A stretch of 64,000 nucleotides of DNA from JADJOM01 sp963817435 (GCA_963817435.1 CAWFNY010000001.1:248001-312000), one strand, 5' to 3'. Counted from the first letter of the stretch, positions 26,904 to 36,505 are shown. The notes: generated from the letters alone by a model not told the origin. Made by a program: numbers and translations.

Positions 26904-28280
26904 ATGCGGAATCGTCTCGGAGTGTTGGCGACCTGCCTGCTTCTAGCGGGCGGTGTCTCCACAGTCGTCCGGTCGTCCGCGGCCCAGGTGCCGGAGCGCC
27001 TCATGGCCCCGGACACCTCCTGGGTCGCTCGCAGCGCGCTCTATGAGGTCTTCGTCCGCGACTTCTCCCCCCAGGGGAATCTCCGGGGCGTGATCACCGG
27101 GCTGGATCGCATCCGGGCGTCCGGCGCGAACACCCTGTGGCTGATGCCGATCCAGCCGGTCGGCGTGGTGAACCGGAAGGGACCGCTCGGCTCGCCCTAC
27201 GCGCTCCGCGACTACCGCGCGATCGACCCAGCCTACGGCACGCCGGACGATTTCAGGGCGCTGGTCGCGGCCGTGCACGCCCGGGGGATGAAGGTCATCC
27301 TCGACTGGGTCCCCGACCACACGTCGCCCGATCATCCCTGGGTCAAGGAGCATCCCGACTTCTATTTCCGCGACGAGCAGGGCGCGCCCAGCGTGCCACG
27401 GGACGACAAGGGCAAGCTCACCGACTGGACCGATGTGGTGCAGCTCGACTACGGCAATCCTGATGTCCGGCGCGAGATGATTGCCACCATGCGCTGGTGG
27501 CTCAACGAGTACGACATCGACGGATTCCGGATCGATGCGGCCGGGTTCGTCCCCTACCGCTTCTGGAGCGAGGCCGTTCCCGCGCTTCGCGCCACTCTGC
27601 CACGGCCGATCATGATCCTCATGGAGTGGGGCGATCTCCAGATGCACCGCGTCGGCGCCGATCTCACGTACGCCTGGGATTCCTATAGCCGGCTCAAGGC
27701 GGTCTTCCGGGGCGGGCCCGCCTCCAATTTCGTCGACCGCGAACTCGAAGACATGCAGGCCATGCCGCCCGGCGGCATGCGGATGCGATTCACCACCAAC
27801 CATGATGAGACGGCCTGGGACAATCCTCCGCTCGCGATCTTCGGGGGCGCGGCGGCTGCACGGGCGGCGTATGTCGCGATGGCGCTGCTCCCGGGACGGC
27901 CGCTGCTCTACAACGGGCAGGAGGTCGAGAGCCCCCAGAAGCTCGGCCTCTTCGTGCGGGACAGCGTCGCATGGAACCAGCCCCACGCCATGCGGGCGCG
28001 CGCCTTCTACAAGCAGATCATCCAGCTCGCGCTCTCGGAGCCGGCGCTCCTCACCGGTGAGCTCCGCGGGGTGGAGACCAGCGCATCCGATGACGTGATC
28101 GCCTATCGCCGCGGCGAACTGCTCGTGCTCGTGAACGCGCGGCCCCGGCCGGTGCGGGTGGCGATCGCGGGCTTCAACCCGAATCGTGCCCGGGATCTGC
28201 TCTCGAAGCGCATCCTGGCTGGCCGGACGGTCCTGCTCCCGGGGTACGGAGCGATGGTTCTCAAGCGGGCCGGGAATTGA
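26904..28280 (+). CDS. Secreted GH13 alpha-amylase/glucosidase family enzyme
   Basis: The 458-residue protein has a Sec signal peptide (VLATCLLLAGGVSTVV, cleavage near SSAAQ) and a GH13 barrel with DWVPDHTSPDHPW, GFRIDAAGFV (nucleophile Asp), LMEWGD (acid Glu) and FTTNHDE, then a short C-terminal beta domain. It resembles oligosaccharide-acting amylases rather than endo-amylases, so maltooligosaccharides are the probable substrate. The ATG at 26904 is preferred over the one at 26898 because GAGGAG (26891-26896) is seven bases upstream of it. It precedes the GH2 gene by only a few bases, implying co-transcription. Confidence 0.9.
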   Translation: MRNRLGVLATCLLLAGGVSTVVRSSAAQVPERLMAPDTSWVARSALYEVFVRDFSPQGNLRGVITGLDRIRASGANTLWLMPIQPVGVVNRKGPLGSPYALRDYRAIDPAYGTPDDFRALVAAVHARGMKVILDWVPDHTSPDHPWVKEHPDFYFRDEQGAPSVPRDDKGKLTDWTDVVQLDYGNPDVRREMIATMRWWLNEYDIDGFRIDAAGFVPYRFWSEAVPALRATLPRPIMILMEWGDLQMHRVGADLTYAWDSYSRLKAVFRGGPASNFVDRELEDMQAMPPGGMRMRFTTNHDETAWDNPPLAIFGGAAAARAAYVAMALLPGRPLLYNGQEVESPQKLGLFVRDSVAWNQPHAMRARAFYKQIIQLALSEPALLTGELRGVETSASDDVIAYRRGELLVLVNARPRPVRVAIAGFNPNRARDLLSKRILAGRTVLLPGYGAMVLKRAGN

Positions 28281-28288
28281 GCGCCTTC

Positions 28289-30787
28289 ATGGGGATCCGA
28301 GGGGATTCCAGGACGCGCCCGATGGTGGCACTCCTGCTCGCCTTCATTGCGCTGGGAACGTCGGCTCGCCCTGCCGCCGGGCAGCGGCAGCGCCTCTCCA
28401 TGGATCCTGGCTGGCGCTTCACGCTCGGCGATCCTGCCGGAGCCGATCGGCCGAAATTCGATGACCGGCAGTGGCGCACGCTCGATCTGCCGCACGACTG
28501 GAGCATCGAGGGGACGCCGACGCAGGACGCCGCCGGCGGGGGCGGGGTGGGCTACTTCCCGGGTGGGACCGGCTGGTATCGGAAGGCGTTCCGGCTGCCT
28601 GCCGGCGCGCGAGGCCGCGAGCTGTGGCTCGAGTTCGACGGCGTCTACATGAACAGCGACGTCTGGATCAACGGGGTCCATCTCGGTCGCCGTCCCTACG
28701 GCTATATCAGCTTCGCCTACGACATCACGCCGCACCTCGTCAGCGGCATCAACGTCGTGGCTGTGCGCGTCGACAACAGCCATCAGCCCAACTCGCGCTG
28801 GTACACGGGCAGCGGCATCTACCGCCATGTCTGGCTGACCGTTGTGGATTCGCTCCACGTGGGCCACTGGGGCACCTCCGTCACCACGCCGCGCGCCGAC
28901 TCGGCTGCCGCGGAGGTGGCGGTGCGGACCCGGGTGGAGAACGATCGCGCCACGCCGCGCCGCGGGGTCCTCCGCTCGGTGGTGGTGGACAGTGGAGGCC
29001 GGGAGATCGTCCGCAGCGAAACGCCCTTCACGCTCGCACCCGGGGCGAGAGTCGAACTGGGGCAGACCCTGCCGGTCGAATCGCCTCGGCTCTGGTCGGT
29101 GGAATCGCCGCATCTCTACCAGCTTCGGTCGGAACTGCTCGAGAATGCGCGCGCCACGGACGTCGTCACGACGACGTTCGGAATCCGAAGCATCGCCTAC
29201 GACAAGGACCGCGGTTTCCTGCTGAACGGCAGGCAGGTCAAGATGCGGGGCATGAACCTCCACCACGAGGCGGGTGGCCTCGGCGCGGCCGTGCCCGAAC
29301 GGGTCTGGGAGCGCCGGCTGCAGGCGCTCAAGGCGATGGGGGTGAACGCCATTCGCACCTCGCACAATCCCCCCGCGCCGGAATTTCTCGACCTGTGCGA
29401 TCGGCTCGGCTTCCTGGTCATGGCGGAGGCGTTCGACGAGTGGACCATCGGCAAGGTGCCGGAGGGATACCACAACTACTTCGCCGAGTGGTCCGAGCGG
29501 GACGTCACCGATTTCGTCCACCGCGATCGCAATCATCCCTCGATCGTGCTCTGGAGTGCCGGCAACGAGATCGGGGAACAGGGCGCGCCGGACGGCGCGG
29601 CGGTGCTCGCGCGGCTCGTCGGCATCTTCCATCGCGAGGATCCGACCCGGCCGGTCACGACCGGCAACGACAACATCGCCGCCGAGGGACATCCCGCGAC
29701 GCTCGCATTTCTGAACGCGGAGGACGTCGTCGGCTACAACTATGTGGACCGATGGCACGAGCGCCGGGAACTGTTCGCCGAGCAGGACCGGCACGATCAC
29801 CCCGACTGGAAGATGGTCGGCACCGAGAGCGGCACGCTGTTCCAGTCGATCGACGAGCGCTACTCGCTGGGCGACGATCCCGCCGTCGTCCGGCCGAACT
29901 ACAACTCCGGGATGATGCAGACCGAGCGGCTCTGGAAGTGGGTCACCCTGCACGACTACTTCGCGGGTGACTTCATGTGGACCGGCTTCGATTACCTCGG
30001 CGAGAGCCGGTGGCCCTTCAAGGGATTTGCCTCCGGCGCGATGGACATCACCGGCTTTCCGAAGGACGCGTACTACTTCTACCAGAGCCTGTGGACCGAG
30101 CGGCCGGTGCTCCACCTCTTCCCGCACTGGAACTGGCCCGGACGCATCGGGCAAGTCATCCCGGTGCTGGCGTATACCAACTGCAACAGCGTCGAACTGT
30201 TTCTCAACGGCCGATCGCTGGGAGAAAAGCGCCTCGAGTTCCCGGCGCAGGGCACCTCCGGCGGCTGGAACAGCTACGCGCTGCCGGTGGTCAGGGCGAC
30301 GACCAACGACCTGCACCTGAGCTGGGATGTACCCTACGAGCCGGGCGTGCTCCGGGCGGTAGGCAAGCGCCGGGATGGCTCCGTTGCTTGTGAGGCGGAG
30401 GTCCGCACCGCGGGCCCGCCGGCCGCCATCCGGCTCACGGTGGACCGCGACACCATCACGAGCGCCCCCGGAGACGTGGCGCACGTCCTGGTGGAAGTCG
30501 TCGACTCGGCCGGCACCACGTTCCCCACCGCGGATGACCTGGTACGCTTCACCGTCACCGGCGGGAGCATCCTGCTGCTCGATAACGCGGATCTCCGCGA
30601 CCTCGAGCCATACCGCACCGACCACCGGCGGGTGTTCAACGGCCGGGGGCTGGTGATCGTGCGGGCGGAGCAGCCGGGGACGATCCGCCTCACGGCGAGC
30701 GCTGACGGGCTGCGCTCCGGCAGCGTCGCCGTACAAGCCGTGCGCGGTGCCGTGCTCCCCGCCGTACCGGCGGCGCGCGCGCAATGA
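28289..30787 (+). CDS. GH2 beta-galactosidase-type glycoside hydrolase
   Basis: The 832-residue secreted enzyme has a signal peptide (VALLLAFIALGTSARPAAG). A sugar-binding jelly-roll domain (about 35-200), an immunoglobulin-like domain and a TIM barrel follow, with acid/base E427 in SAGNEIGEQG and nucleophile E513 in VGTESG. Two beta-sandwich domains end the protein, the last an invasin-like Ig repeat. The RTSHNPPAPEFLDLCD segment is typical of GH2 beta-galactosidases. An in-frame TTG at 28277 overlapping the previous stop is an alternative start. Together with the GH53 remnant downstream it suggests beta-galactan or galactoside use; exact linkage is uncertain. Confidence 0.9.
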   Translation: MGIRGDSRTRPMVALLLAFIALGTSARPAAGQRQRLSMDPGWRFTLGDPAGADRPKFDDRQWRTLDLPHDWSIEGTPTQDAAGGGGVGYFPGGTGWYRKAFRLPAGARGRELWLEFDGVYMNSDVWINGVHLGRRPYGYISFAYDITPHLVSGINVVAVRVDNSHQPNSRWYTGSGIYRHVWLTVVDSLHVGHWGTSVTTPRADSAAAEVAVRTRVENDRATPRRGVLRSVVVDSGGREIVRSETPFTLAPGARVELGQTLPVESPRLWSVESPHLYQLRSELLENARATDVVTTTFGIRSIAYDKDRGFLLNGRQVKMRGMNLHHEAGGLGAAVPERVWERRLQALKAMGVNAIRTSHNPPAPEFLDLCDRLGFLVMAEAFDEWTIGKVPEGYHNYFAEWSERDVTDFVHRDRNHPSIVLWSAGNEIGEQGAPDGAAVLARLVGIFHREDPTRPVTTGNDNIAAEGHPATLAFLNAEDVVGYNYVDRWHERRELFAEQDRHDHPDWKMVGTESGTLFQSIDERYSLGDDPAVVRPNYNSGMMQTERLWKWVTLHDYFAGDFMWTGFDYLGESRWPFKGFASGAMDITGFPKDAYYFYQSLWTERPVLHLFPHWNWPGRIGQVIPVLAYTNCNSVELFLNGRSLGEKRLEFPAQGTSGGWNSYALPVVRATTNDLHLSWDVPYEPGVLRAVGKRRDGSVACEAEVRTAGPPAAIRLTVDRDTITSAPGDVAHVLVEVVDSAGTTFPTADDLVRFTVTGGSILLLDNADLRDLEPYRTDHRRVFNGRGLVIVRAEQPGTIRLTASADGLRSGSVAVQAVRGAVLPAVPAARAQ

Positions 30788-33459
30788 TCAACGCGGGAAC
30801 TCGTCGCATGTGCATGACCCCACGATTCACGTTGCTCCTGCTGCTCGCGCCTCTCGCCCTGGCGCCCACGGCCGAGGCGCAACGCGCGCCCGACTTCGCC
30901 CCGGCGACCCGGGCCGTCTATCTCGACAAGGACGGGGTGATCCGCTGGCGCGACGACCGTCAGGAAGTCACCCTCTTCGGCGCGAACTACGTGATCACGA
31001 CCGCGTCCGACTATCGCGCAGCCGGCTACGTGCACGGCGATCGCAAGCGGATGATCGATGAGGACATGGCGCAGTTCGCGCGCATGGGGTGGGACGGCAT
31101 GCGGCTCACCTTCTGGGGGGACTGGGAGTCCTCGGACAGCGCCGGCAACCTCCTCGCCAGCGATCATCTGGACCTGCTGGACTACCTCGTGGCCCGGGCG
31201 CGGGAGCGGGGCATCTACATGCTCTTCAGCCCGATCCAGCTCTACGACTCGAACTGGCCCGATGCGCTCGGCGACACGACCGCGCCGGGCTTCGGGCGGC
31301 GCTTCGGCAAGGGCCGCATGGGGACCGACCCCGCCGCGATCGCGGCGCAGGTGAACTACCTGCACCAGATCCTGAATCATGTGAACCCGTACACCGGCGT
31401 CGCGCTGAAGGACGAGCCGGCCATTCTGTTCATCGAGCTGGTGAACGAGCCCTGGCATCACCCCGAAGACCTCGCCGGTTCGATCGCCTACATCAACACC
31501 CTGACCGACGCGGTGCGCAGCACCGGGTGCCGCAAGCTCATCTTCCACAACGTGAGCCAGGATTTCCGGATCTCTGACGCGATCCGGCGCTCGAAGGCCC
31601 AGGGAGTGACGTTCGGCTGGTATCCCTCGGGGCTCAACTCCGGCCACGAGCTGCAGGGCAACTACCTGCGCGCGGTGGACAGCTTTCCCGACATGTTGCG
31701 CCCGGAGCTGGCCCGCCTGCCGCGAATCGTGTACGAGTTCGACAGCCCCGATCTGCGCACCGGGACGATGTACCCCGCCATGGCGAGGACCTTTCGGGCG
31801 GTGGGCGCCCAGTTCGCCGCCATGTTCGCCTACGACATGCTGCAGACCGCCTCACGGAACCTCGGCTGGCAGACCCATTACCTGAACCTGGTCTACACCC
31901 CGCGGAAGGCCATGAGCGCCATCATCGCGGCGGAGGCCATGCACCGCCTGCCGCGGCTCAAGTCCTACGGGCCCTATCCTGGCAACACCCGCTTTGGCGA
32001 CTTCCACATCTCCGCTGACGAGAACCTCGGCGAACTGGTGGCTCGGGACGCCTTTCTCTACGCCGGGTCGACGAGCGCCACGCCGCCTGACCCCGGCGCA
32101 CTGCGCCGCATTGCGGGCTACGGCTCCTCTTCCACCGTCGAGTACGGAGGGGAGGGGATCTACTTCCTCGACAAGGTGCGCCCGGGCCTCTGGCGTCTCG
32201 AGGTGTACCCCGATGCCGTGCCGGTACGCGACCCCTTCGAGCCGCCCGGCCCGAACAAGATCGTGACCCGCGCCCTGCGCCGCGCCTGGCCCATGACGGT
32301 CGCGCTTCCCGACCTGGGCGACTCCTTCACCGTTCAGCCGGTGACGGCCGGCAATCCGCGCACGGAACAGGCGGCCGGTGGTCGCTTCACGGTGACGCCC
32401 GGCGTCTACATCCTCAGTGCCGCCGGGCCGGTCGACGTTGTGACGATGCCTCCGAGGGTCGGGCAGATCGGCTTCGCCGAATTCCATGCGCCGCCGGCCG
32501 ACACCCTGCCGCCATCGGTGCAGTCGCTGGCCGCGCCGAGCTACCTGGCCGGACGTGACGCCGAGATCCGGGCACGCGTCGTGGAAGAGGTGCCGCCTGA
32601 TTCGGTGAAGCTCTTCCTGCGGCTGGTGGCCGGCGATTTCTACCACGGGTATCGAATGCGGCCAGCGGGCGGTTATGAGTTCGCCGCCACGGTTCCCGGC
32701 GCCGACCTCCGCGAAGGGCCGCACCAGTTCGTGATCACACGGTATCGCGGCGATTCCGTGATCACCTATCCCGAAGGGCTGCAGCAGCAGCCCTGGGACT
32801 GGAACTACGCCGGTGAGGCCTCCTGGGCGCTCGATGTGGTCGGCACCCGGACTCCGTTGAGCCTGTTCGATCCTGCGACCGATGCGCCGAGACTCGCCTT
32901 CACCCGCATCGGCGACGCGGGACGCCGGGGCCTCTTTCGCATGGGGGTGTCGGGGGTCACGGGCCAGCCGCTCTTCCACCTCGAGCTTCCCGTGGATGCA
33001 AAGGGGTGGAGCCCACCCGACTACACGGCATCGCTGGTGATCAGGGACAGGGTCAGGGCCCGCCAGCAGACGATTGCCGGTGCCAACGCCCTCCAGCTTC
33101 GCGCGCGAGGCCTGGGAACGCGCCAGCTCCTCCACGTCACGCTGATGGAGGATGATGGCACCAGCTGGAGCGCGGCGGTGTCACTGGGCAGCGACTGGAG
33201 CGAGCAGTCGCTACCGCTCGCAGTATTCACCGCCAGTCGCGGCGTCCTGCTGCCGCAGGGATTTCCCGGAGAATGGAACTACTGGGTCGGGCCTGCGGCG
33301 GGGCGTGCCGGAAGCGCGGATCGTCCCCGGCTCGATCACCTGGAGCGGCTGCAGTTGTCGCTGCGCCCGGAGGAGGGGGTCACCCCTGCGCCGGGCGCCT
33401 ATGGCGTCGAGGTGGAGTGGGTGCGGCTTGAGCTGGGCGGTACCGGCGCAGCCCGATGA
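30784..33459 (+). CDS. Large secreted clan GH-A (GH5-like) glycoside hydrolase with C-terminal beta domains
   Basis: The 891-residue protein has a signal peptide (LLLLLAPLALAPTAEA) and a (beta/alpha)8 barrel (about residues 40-400) with the clan GH-A acid/base E222 in ELVNEPW and nucleophile E318 in VYEFDSP. About 450 residues of beta-sandwich sequence follow that I cannot assign to a named module. It resembles GH5-type beta-glycanases, but no subfamily can be named by eye. The ATG forms an ATGA overlap with the GH2 stop; ATGs at 30808 and 30814 would give a tighter signal peptide. Its neighbours (GH2, GH53 remnant) favour a beta-galactoside or hemicellulose substrate. Confidence 0.8.
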   Translation: MINAGTRRMCMTPRFTLLLLLAPLALAPTAEAQRAPDFAPATRAVYLDKDGVIRWRDDRQEVTLFGANYVITTASDYRAAGYVHGDRKRMIDEDMAQFARMGWDGMRLTFWGDWESSDSAGNLLASDHLDLLDYLVARARERGIYMLFSPIQLYDSNWPDALGDTTAPGFGRRFGKGRMGTDPAAIAAQVNYLHQILNHVNPYTGVALKDEPAILFIELVNEPWHHPEDLAGSIAYINTLTDAVRSTGCRKLIFHNVSQDFRISDAIRRSKAQGVTFGWYPSGLNSGHELQGNYLRAVDSFPDMLRPELARLPRIVYEFDSPDLRTGTMYPAMARTFRAVGAQFAAMFAYDMLQTASRNLGWQTHYLNLVYTPRKAMSAIIAAEAMHRLPRLKSYGPYPGNTRFGDFHISADENLGELVARDAFLYAGSTSATPPDPGALRRIAGYGSSSTVEYGGEGIYFLDKVRPGLWRLEVYPDAVPVRDPFEPPGPNKIVTRALRRAWPMTVALPDLGDSFTVQPVTAGNPRTEQAAGGRFTVTPGVYILSAAGPVDVVTMPPRVGQIGFAEFHAPPADTLPPSVQSLAAPSYLAGRDAEIRARVVEEVPPDSVKLFLRLVAGDFYHGYRMRPAGGYEFAATVPGADLREGPHQFVITRYRGDSVITYPEGLQQQPWDWNYAGEASWALDVVGTRTPLSLFDPATDAPRLAFTRIGDAGRRGLFRMGVSGVTGQPLFHLELPVDAKGWSPPDYTASLVIRDRVRARQQTIAGANALQLRARGLGTRQLLHVTLMEDDGTSWSAAVSLGSDWSEQSLPLAVFTASRGVLLPQGFPGEWNYWVGPAAGRAGSADRPRLDHLERLQLSLRPEEGVTPAPGAYGVEVEWVRLELGGTGAAR

Positions 33460-33462
33460 TGC

Positions 33463-33883
33463 GACCACATGGAAGCGTACGGCGTGCCGTACGATCTCAT
33501 CGGCCTGAGCTACTACCCCTGGTGGCATGGGACCCTGGCGAGTCTTCAATCCAACCTGCGGGCCACGGCGCTGCGCTACGGACGCGACGTCATGCTGGTG
33601 GAAACCTCCGATCCATGGCGCGCCGGCGGCTGGGAATCGATGGCTGCCAGCCGAGCCGGCGATGAGCGTGGCCGGTGACGCGAGCAGGGCAGTCGCAGTT
33701 CCTGCGGGACGTCCGCGATGCCGTCGCGGCGGTCCCGGACTGGACATGGTGCCGGGGTGGTCTGGTGGTATCCGGAAGCGATTCAGGTGCCCGGCATGTT
33801 CAGCTGGGGCGGTGGCTCGCTCACGCTCTTCGACGCTGGCGGCAATCTGCTTCCCGGCGGCGTCAGCACTCCGCACCAACTGA
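33463..33883 (+). pseudogene. 3' remnant of a GH53 endo-beta-1,4-galactanase, 5' truncated and frameshifted
   Basis: Only the last ~140 residues of a GH53 enzyme are present: GVPYDLIGLSYYPWWHG, then YGRDVMLVETSDPW (with the nucleophile-like Glu), GAGVVWWYPEAIQVPG and GGGSLTLFDAGGNLLP. The frame changes at about 33662, 33740 and 33855. The missing two thirds would include the acid/base Glu. The piece begins three bases after the preceding gene's stop, so either a deletion or an assembly join removed the 5' part. GH53 enzymes cut beta-1,4-galactan of pectin side chains, in keeping with the GH2 upstream. Confidence 0.8.
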
Positions 33884-33889
33884 CCGACG

Positions 33890-34291
33890 TCAGGGCCGGA
33901 TCGTGGCGGTGCTGGCGAAGAGCTGCGCAGCGATCACGAAATCCACTACCGCTCCTGGCGAGAGGATCAACGGTCCGGAGCGGGCCACGTCGCGCCAGAT
34001 CCCAGTCGGATGAGCCTGGAGTTCAGCCGAGCCGCTGTTGGCGATCGGCTGCGGGATCACGAACGCCTTCAGCTCCCCGGGATACACTGTCCCGAGCAGC
34101 TGATTCGATCCCCCGCCGTTCGCGTAGACCTCCATCGGGAGCCCGTACTTGTTGCGCACCTCCACGCGGACCGGCGGAGCGTCCGCCAGTGCCGGTTCGG
34201 GATTGGGGTCGGTGTCGACCTTGTGGTGGGCGCACGCCACGGCCACCAGCACGAGTCCGGAAATGACCAGGTATCGAAGTTGGTGCAGCAC
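33890..34291 (-). CDS. Small lipoprotein of unknown function
   Basis: The 133-residue product starts at a GTG with GGAAGGAG six bases upstream. It has a lipoprotein signal (LVISGLVLVAVACAHHK). The mature part, with VRVEVRNKYGLPMEVYANG and a mostly beta pattern, has no domain I recognise. It is the third gene of a cluster with a sodium-solute symporter and a small membrane protein, all on the minus strand, and ends seven bases from the GH53 remnant. Confidence 0.75.
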   Translation of the reverse strand: MLHQLRYLVISGLVLVAVACAHHKVDTDPNPEPALADAPPVRVEVRNKYGLPMEVYANGGGSNQLLGTVYPGELKAFVIPQPIANSGSAELQAHPTGIWRDVARSGPLILSPGAVVDFVIAAQLFASTATIRP

Positions 34292-34341
34292 GTGCCGCTC
34301 CTTCCCGTCGTTCAGCGAGACGGTGTCGTTCGTCTGGGACG

Positions 34342-34545
34342 TCAGCGGGCGGCCTTCGATGCACGCAGCGCCAGGCCGAGCATCAGGAGCCCAAACGTGA
34401 GCAGCACCAGGCCCCACCAGAGGTTCACGTTGATGCCGAGGGACCGGGCGTAGATCGCGTTGTCCGAGACGACACCGAAGCCGGCGAGCAGGGCTCCGAA
34501 GATGGTGAACATCAGCCCCATGGGGAGCCGCAGGTCAAGAGTCAT
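34342..34545 (-). CDS. Small two-helix membrane protein beside the symporter
   Basis: The 67-residue protein has two predicted membrane helices (PMGLMFTIFGALLAGFGVV and LWWGLVLLTFGLLMLGLAL) and a short basic tail. It starts seven bases after the symporter stop, so it is almost certainly co-transcribed and may be an accessory subunit of the symporter. Small membrane proteins next to SSS transporters are common. No function is established from sequence. Confidence 0.75.
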   Translation of the reverse strand: MTLDLRLPMGLMFTIFGALLAGFGVVSDNAIYARSLGINVNLWWGLVLLTFGLLMLGLALRASKAAR

Positions 34546-34552
34546 GGTGCGA

Positions 34553-36262
34553 TCACCAGAAGATGATGTTGAGGAGGAGTGTCAGCCCCAGCACGACGAC
34601 GCCGATCGCAGCCGGTCGCTTGTACCATACCTGCTCGCCGTCCGACACGCGCGGGGTCAGGGCGTAGACCAGCCCTTTGAGCTCGTCGTCGGTCTTGTTG
34701 CGCCGGGTCAGGAGTGAAATGACGATCGTCGCCGAGAAGCAGACGCTCCAGGCCACGATCGCGGTCCAGAAGTTCTGGGCCATTTCGCTCGGATAGGTGT
34801 GGATCACCGAGCCGAGGAAGCCGCCCTTGAGGCCGGGGACCGCGTCGTGGGGCAGGGTGAGGCCATGATGGGCGGCGGCCGCCGCGGTGCCGATCAGCAG
34901 CCCGAAGAACGCCCCGTGGCCGGTGGAGCGTCGCCAGAACATGCCGAGCAGGAAGGTCGCGAAGAGCGGTGCGTTGACGAAGGCGAACACCAGCTGCAGC
35001 ATGTCCATGATGTTGTTGAACCGCGTCGTCGCGTAGGCCGCGGCCACGCTGAGCACGATTCCGAACACCGTCGCCACATGCCCCATCCGCAGATAGTGCT
35101 TGTCCGACTGTCCGGGCCGGATGTACGACTGATAGATGTCGTAGGTCCACACGGCGTTGAACGCCGTAACGTTGCCGGCCATGCCGGACATGAACGAGGC
35201 CATCAGCGCAGTGAGGCCGAGGCCGAGCAGGCCCGAGGGCAGGTAATGGGCGAGCAGTACCGGAACGGCGAGGTTGTAGTTCGGCATGCCGTCGCTCCCG
35301 AGCGGGAGCAGCCCGCCGCGGGAGTTGTGCAGCGCGATCGCGATCATCCCGGGAAGAATGACCAGGGCGGGGAAGAGCATCTTGGGGATCGCGGCGACGA
35401 GCGGCGTGCGCCGCGCGGCGGACATCGACTCGGCGGCCATGGCGCGCTGGATGACGAGGAAGTCGGTGCACCAGTAGCCGAACGACAGCACGAACCCCAG
35501 CCCCATGATCATGCCGAACCACTCGACGCCCATCGGATTGGCGCTGGCAGAGCCGAGGTGCGTCCACGAGTGGGACCAGGCGCCGGGCGCGTAGCCGGCG
35601 CTGGTGGCGACCGGTTCGAGCTTCTCCTTCAGGCCGGTCCAGCCGCCCACGTCCTTGAGCCCGAGAAGCACCAGCGGAAGGAAGCCCAGCACGATCAGGA
35701 AGAACTGCAGCACCTCGTTGTAGATCGCCGAGGTGAGGCCGCCGAGGAAGATGTACACCAGCACGATGATGGCCGACAGAATCACGCTGGTGTGGAAGTT
35801 CCAGCCGAGGACCAGTTCGAGCAGCTTCGCCAGCGCGTACATCGAGATGCCGGACGACAGCACCGTCATGGTCGCGAAGGTGATCGCGTTGAGGCCCCGG
35901 GTCTTCTCGTCGAAGCGCAGCCGGAGGTATTCCGGCACCGAGCGGGCGCGCGATCCGTAGTAGAACGGCATCATGAAGACGCCGACGAACACCATGGCGG
36001 GGATGGCGCCGACCCAGTAGAAATGGCTCGTCATCATCCCGTACTTGGCGCCCGAGGCCGCCATGCCGATGACTTCCTGCGCGCCGAGGTTCGCCGAGAG
36101 GAACGCCAGGCCGGCGATCCAGGTCGGGATGGATCGTCCCGAGAGAAAGAAGTCCTCGCTGCTTCTGACGGATCGGCGCAGCACCCAGCCGATGCCGAGG
36201 ACAAAGGCGAAATAGACGATCAGGATCGCATAGTCGATCGCCCCGAGCTGGATCTGATGCAC
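34553..36262 (-). CDS. Sodium:solute symporter (SSS/SGLT family)
   Basis: The 569-residue protein has about 13-14 membrane helices. It contains the SSS signatures DFFLSGRSIPTWIAGLAFLSANLGAQEVIG in the second helix region and GMAGNVTAFNAVWTYDIY in the later half, both typical of sugar-type SGLT transporters. It should import a sugar with Na+. The GTG at 36262 (HQIQLGAIDYAILIVYF follows) is chosen; in-frame sequence further upstream is not membrane-like. It is divergent from the GH97-malQ operon with 243 bases between, suggesting shared control. A hexose such as glucose or galactose released by the neighbouring hydrolases is a plausible substrate. Confidence 0.9.
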   Translation of the reverse strand: MHQIQLGAIDYAILIVYFAFVLGIGWVLRRSVRSSEDFFLSGRSIPTWIAGLAFLSANLGAQEVIGMAASGAKYGMMTSHFYWVGAIPAMVFVGVFMMPFYYGSRARSVPEYLRLRFDEKTRGLNAITFATMTVLSSGISMYALAKLLELVLGWNFHTSVILSAIIVLVYIFLGGLTSAIYNEVLQFFLIVLGFLPLVLLGLKDVGGWTGLKEKLEPVATSAGYAPGAWSHSWTHLGSASANPMGVEWFGMIMGLGFVLSFGYWCTDFLVIQRAMAAESMSAARRTPLVAAIPKMLFPALVILPGMIAIALHNSRGGLLPLGSDGMPNYNLAVPVLLAHYLPSGLLGLGLTALMASFMSGMAGNVTAFNAVWTYDIYQSYIRPGQSDKHYLRMGHVATVFGIVLSVAAAYATTRFNNIMDMLQLVFAFVNAPLFATFLLGMFWRRSTGHGAFFGLLIGTAAAAAHHGLTLPHDAVPGLKGGFLGSVIHTYPSEMAQNFWTAIVAWSVCFSATIVISLLTRRNKTDDELKGLVYALTPRVSDGEQVWYKRPAAIGVVVLGLTLLLNIIFW

Positions 36263-36505
36263 GGTCGGTGTTCCCGGGAAACGGACTCGAAGAGTGATGC
36301 GGGAAGGGGCACGCCCGCCGGCTTTGGTCGTATCGGCACGGCGCGGGGCCCCGCATATGTTCGGCGTCAGAGTCTCCCCGCGCAAGGTCCGCTGGCCGAA
36401 GGGCCCTGGCCGCCGTACCTTATTTCCGACGCCAGTTCGTGCCGTCGGCCCGACGGCCGGTGGTCACGCACCGCAGGACCCGATTCCAGATTCCAGGGAT
36501 TCTTC
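36263..36505 (+). other. Divergent intergenic region between the symporter and GH97 operons
   Basis: These 243 bases should contain both promoters. A candidate AT-rich patch for the rightward promoter is TACCTTATTT near 36417-36426. No clear -35, no convincing palindromic operator of LacI/MalR type and no open frame with protein-like composition is visible. Confidence 0.4.

Noticed and set aside
28103..30784. 893-codon minus-strand open frame opposite the GH2 gene
   Set aside because: A high-GC antisense artefact with no recognisable domain; the GH2 motifs on the plus strand are decisive.
34799..36505. 5' extension of the GH97 open frame across the symporter gene
   Set aside because: The extended part is charged, repetitive and antisense to a clear SSS transporter; the signal peptide at 36506 marks the real start.
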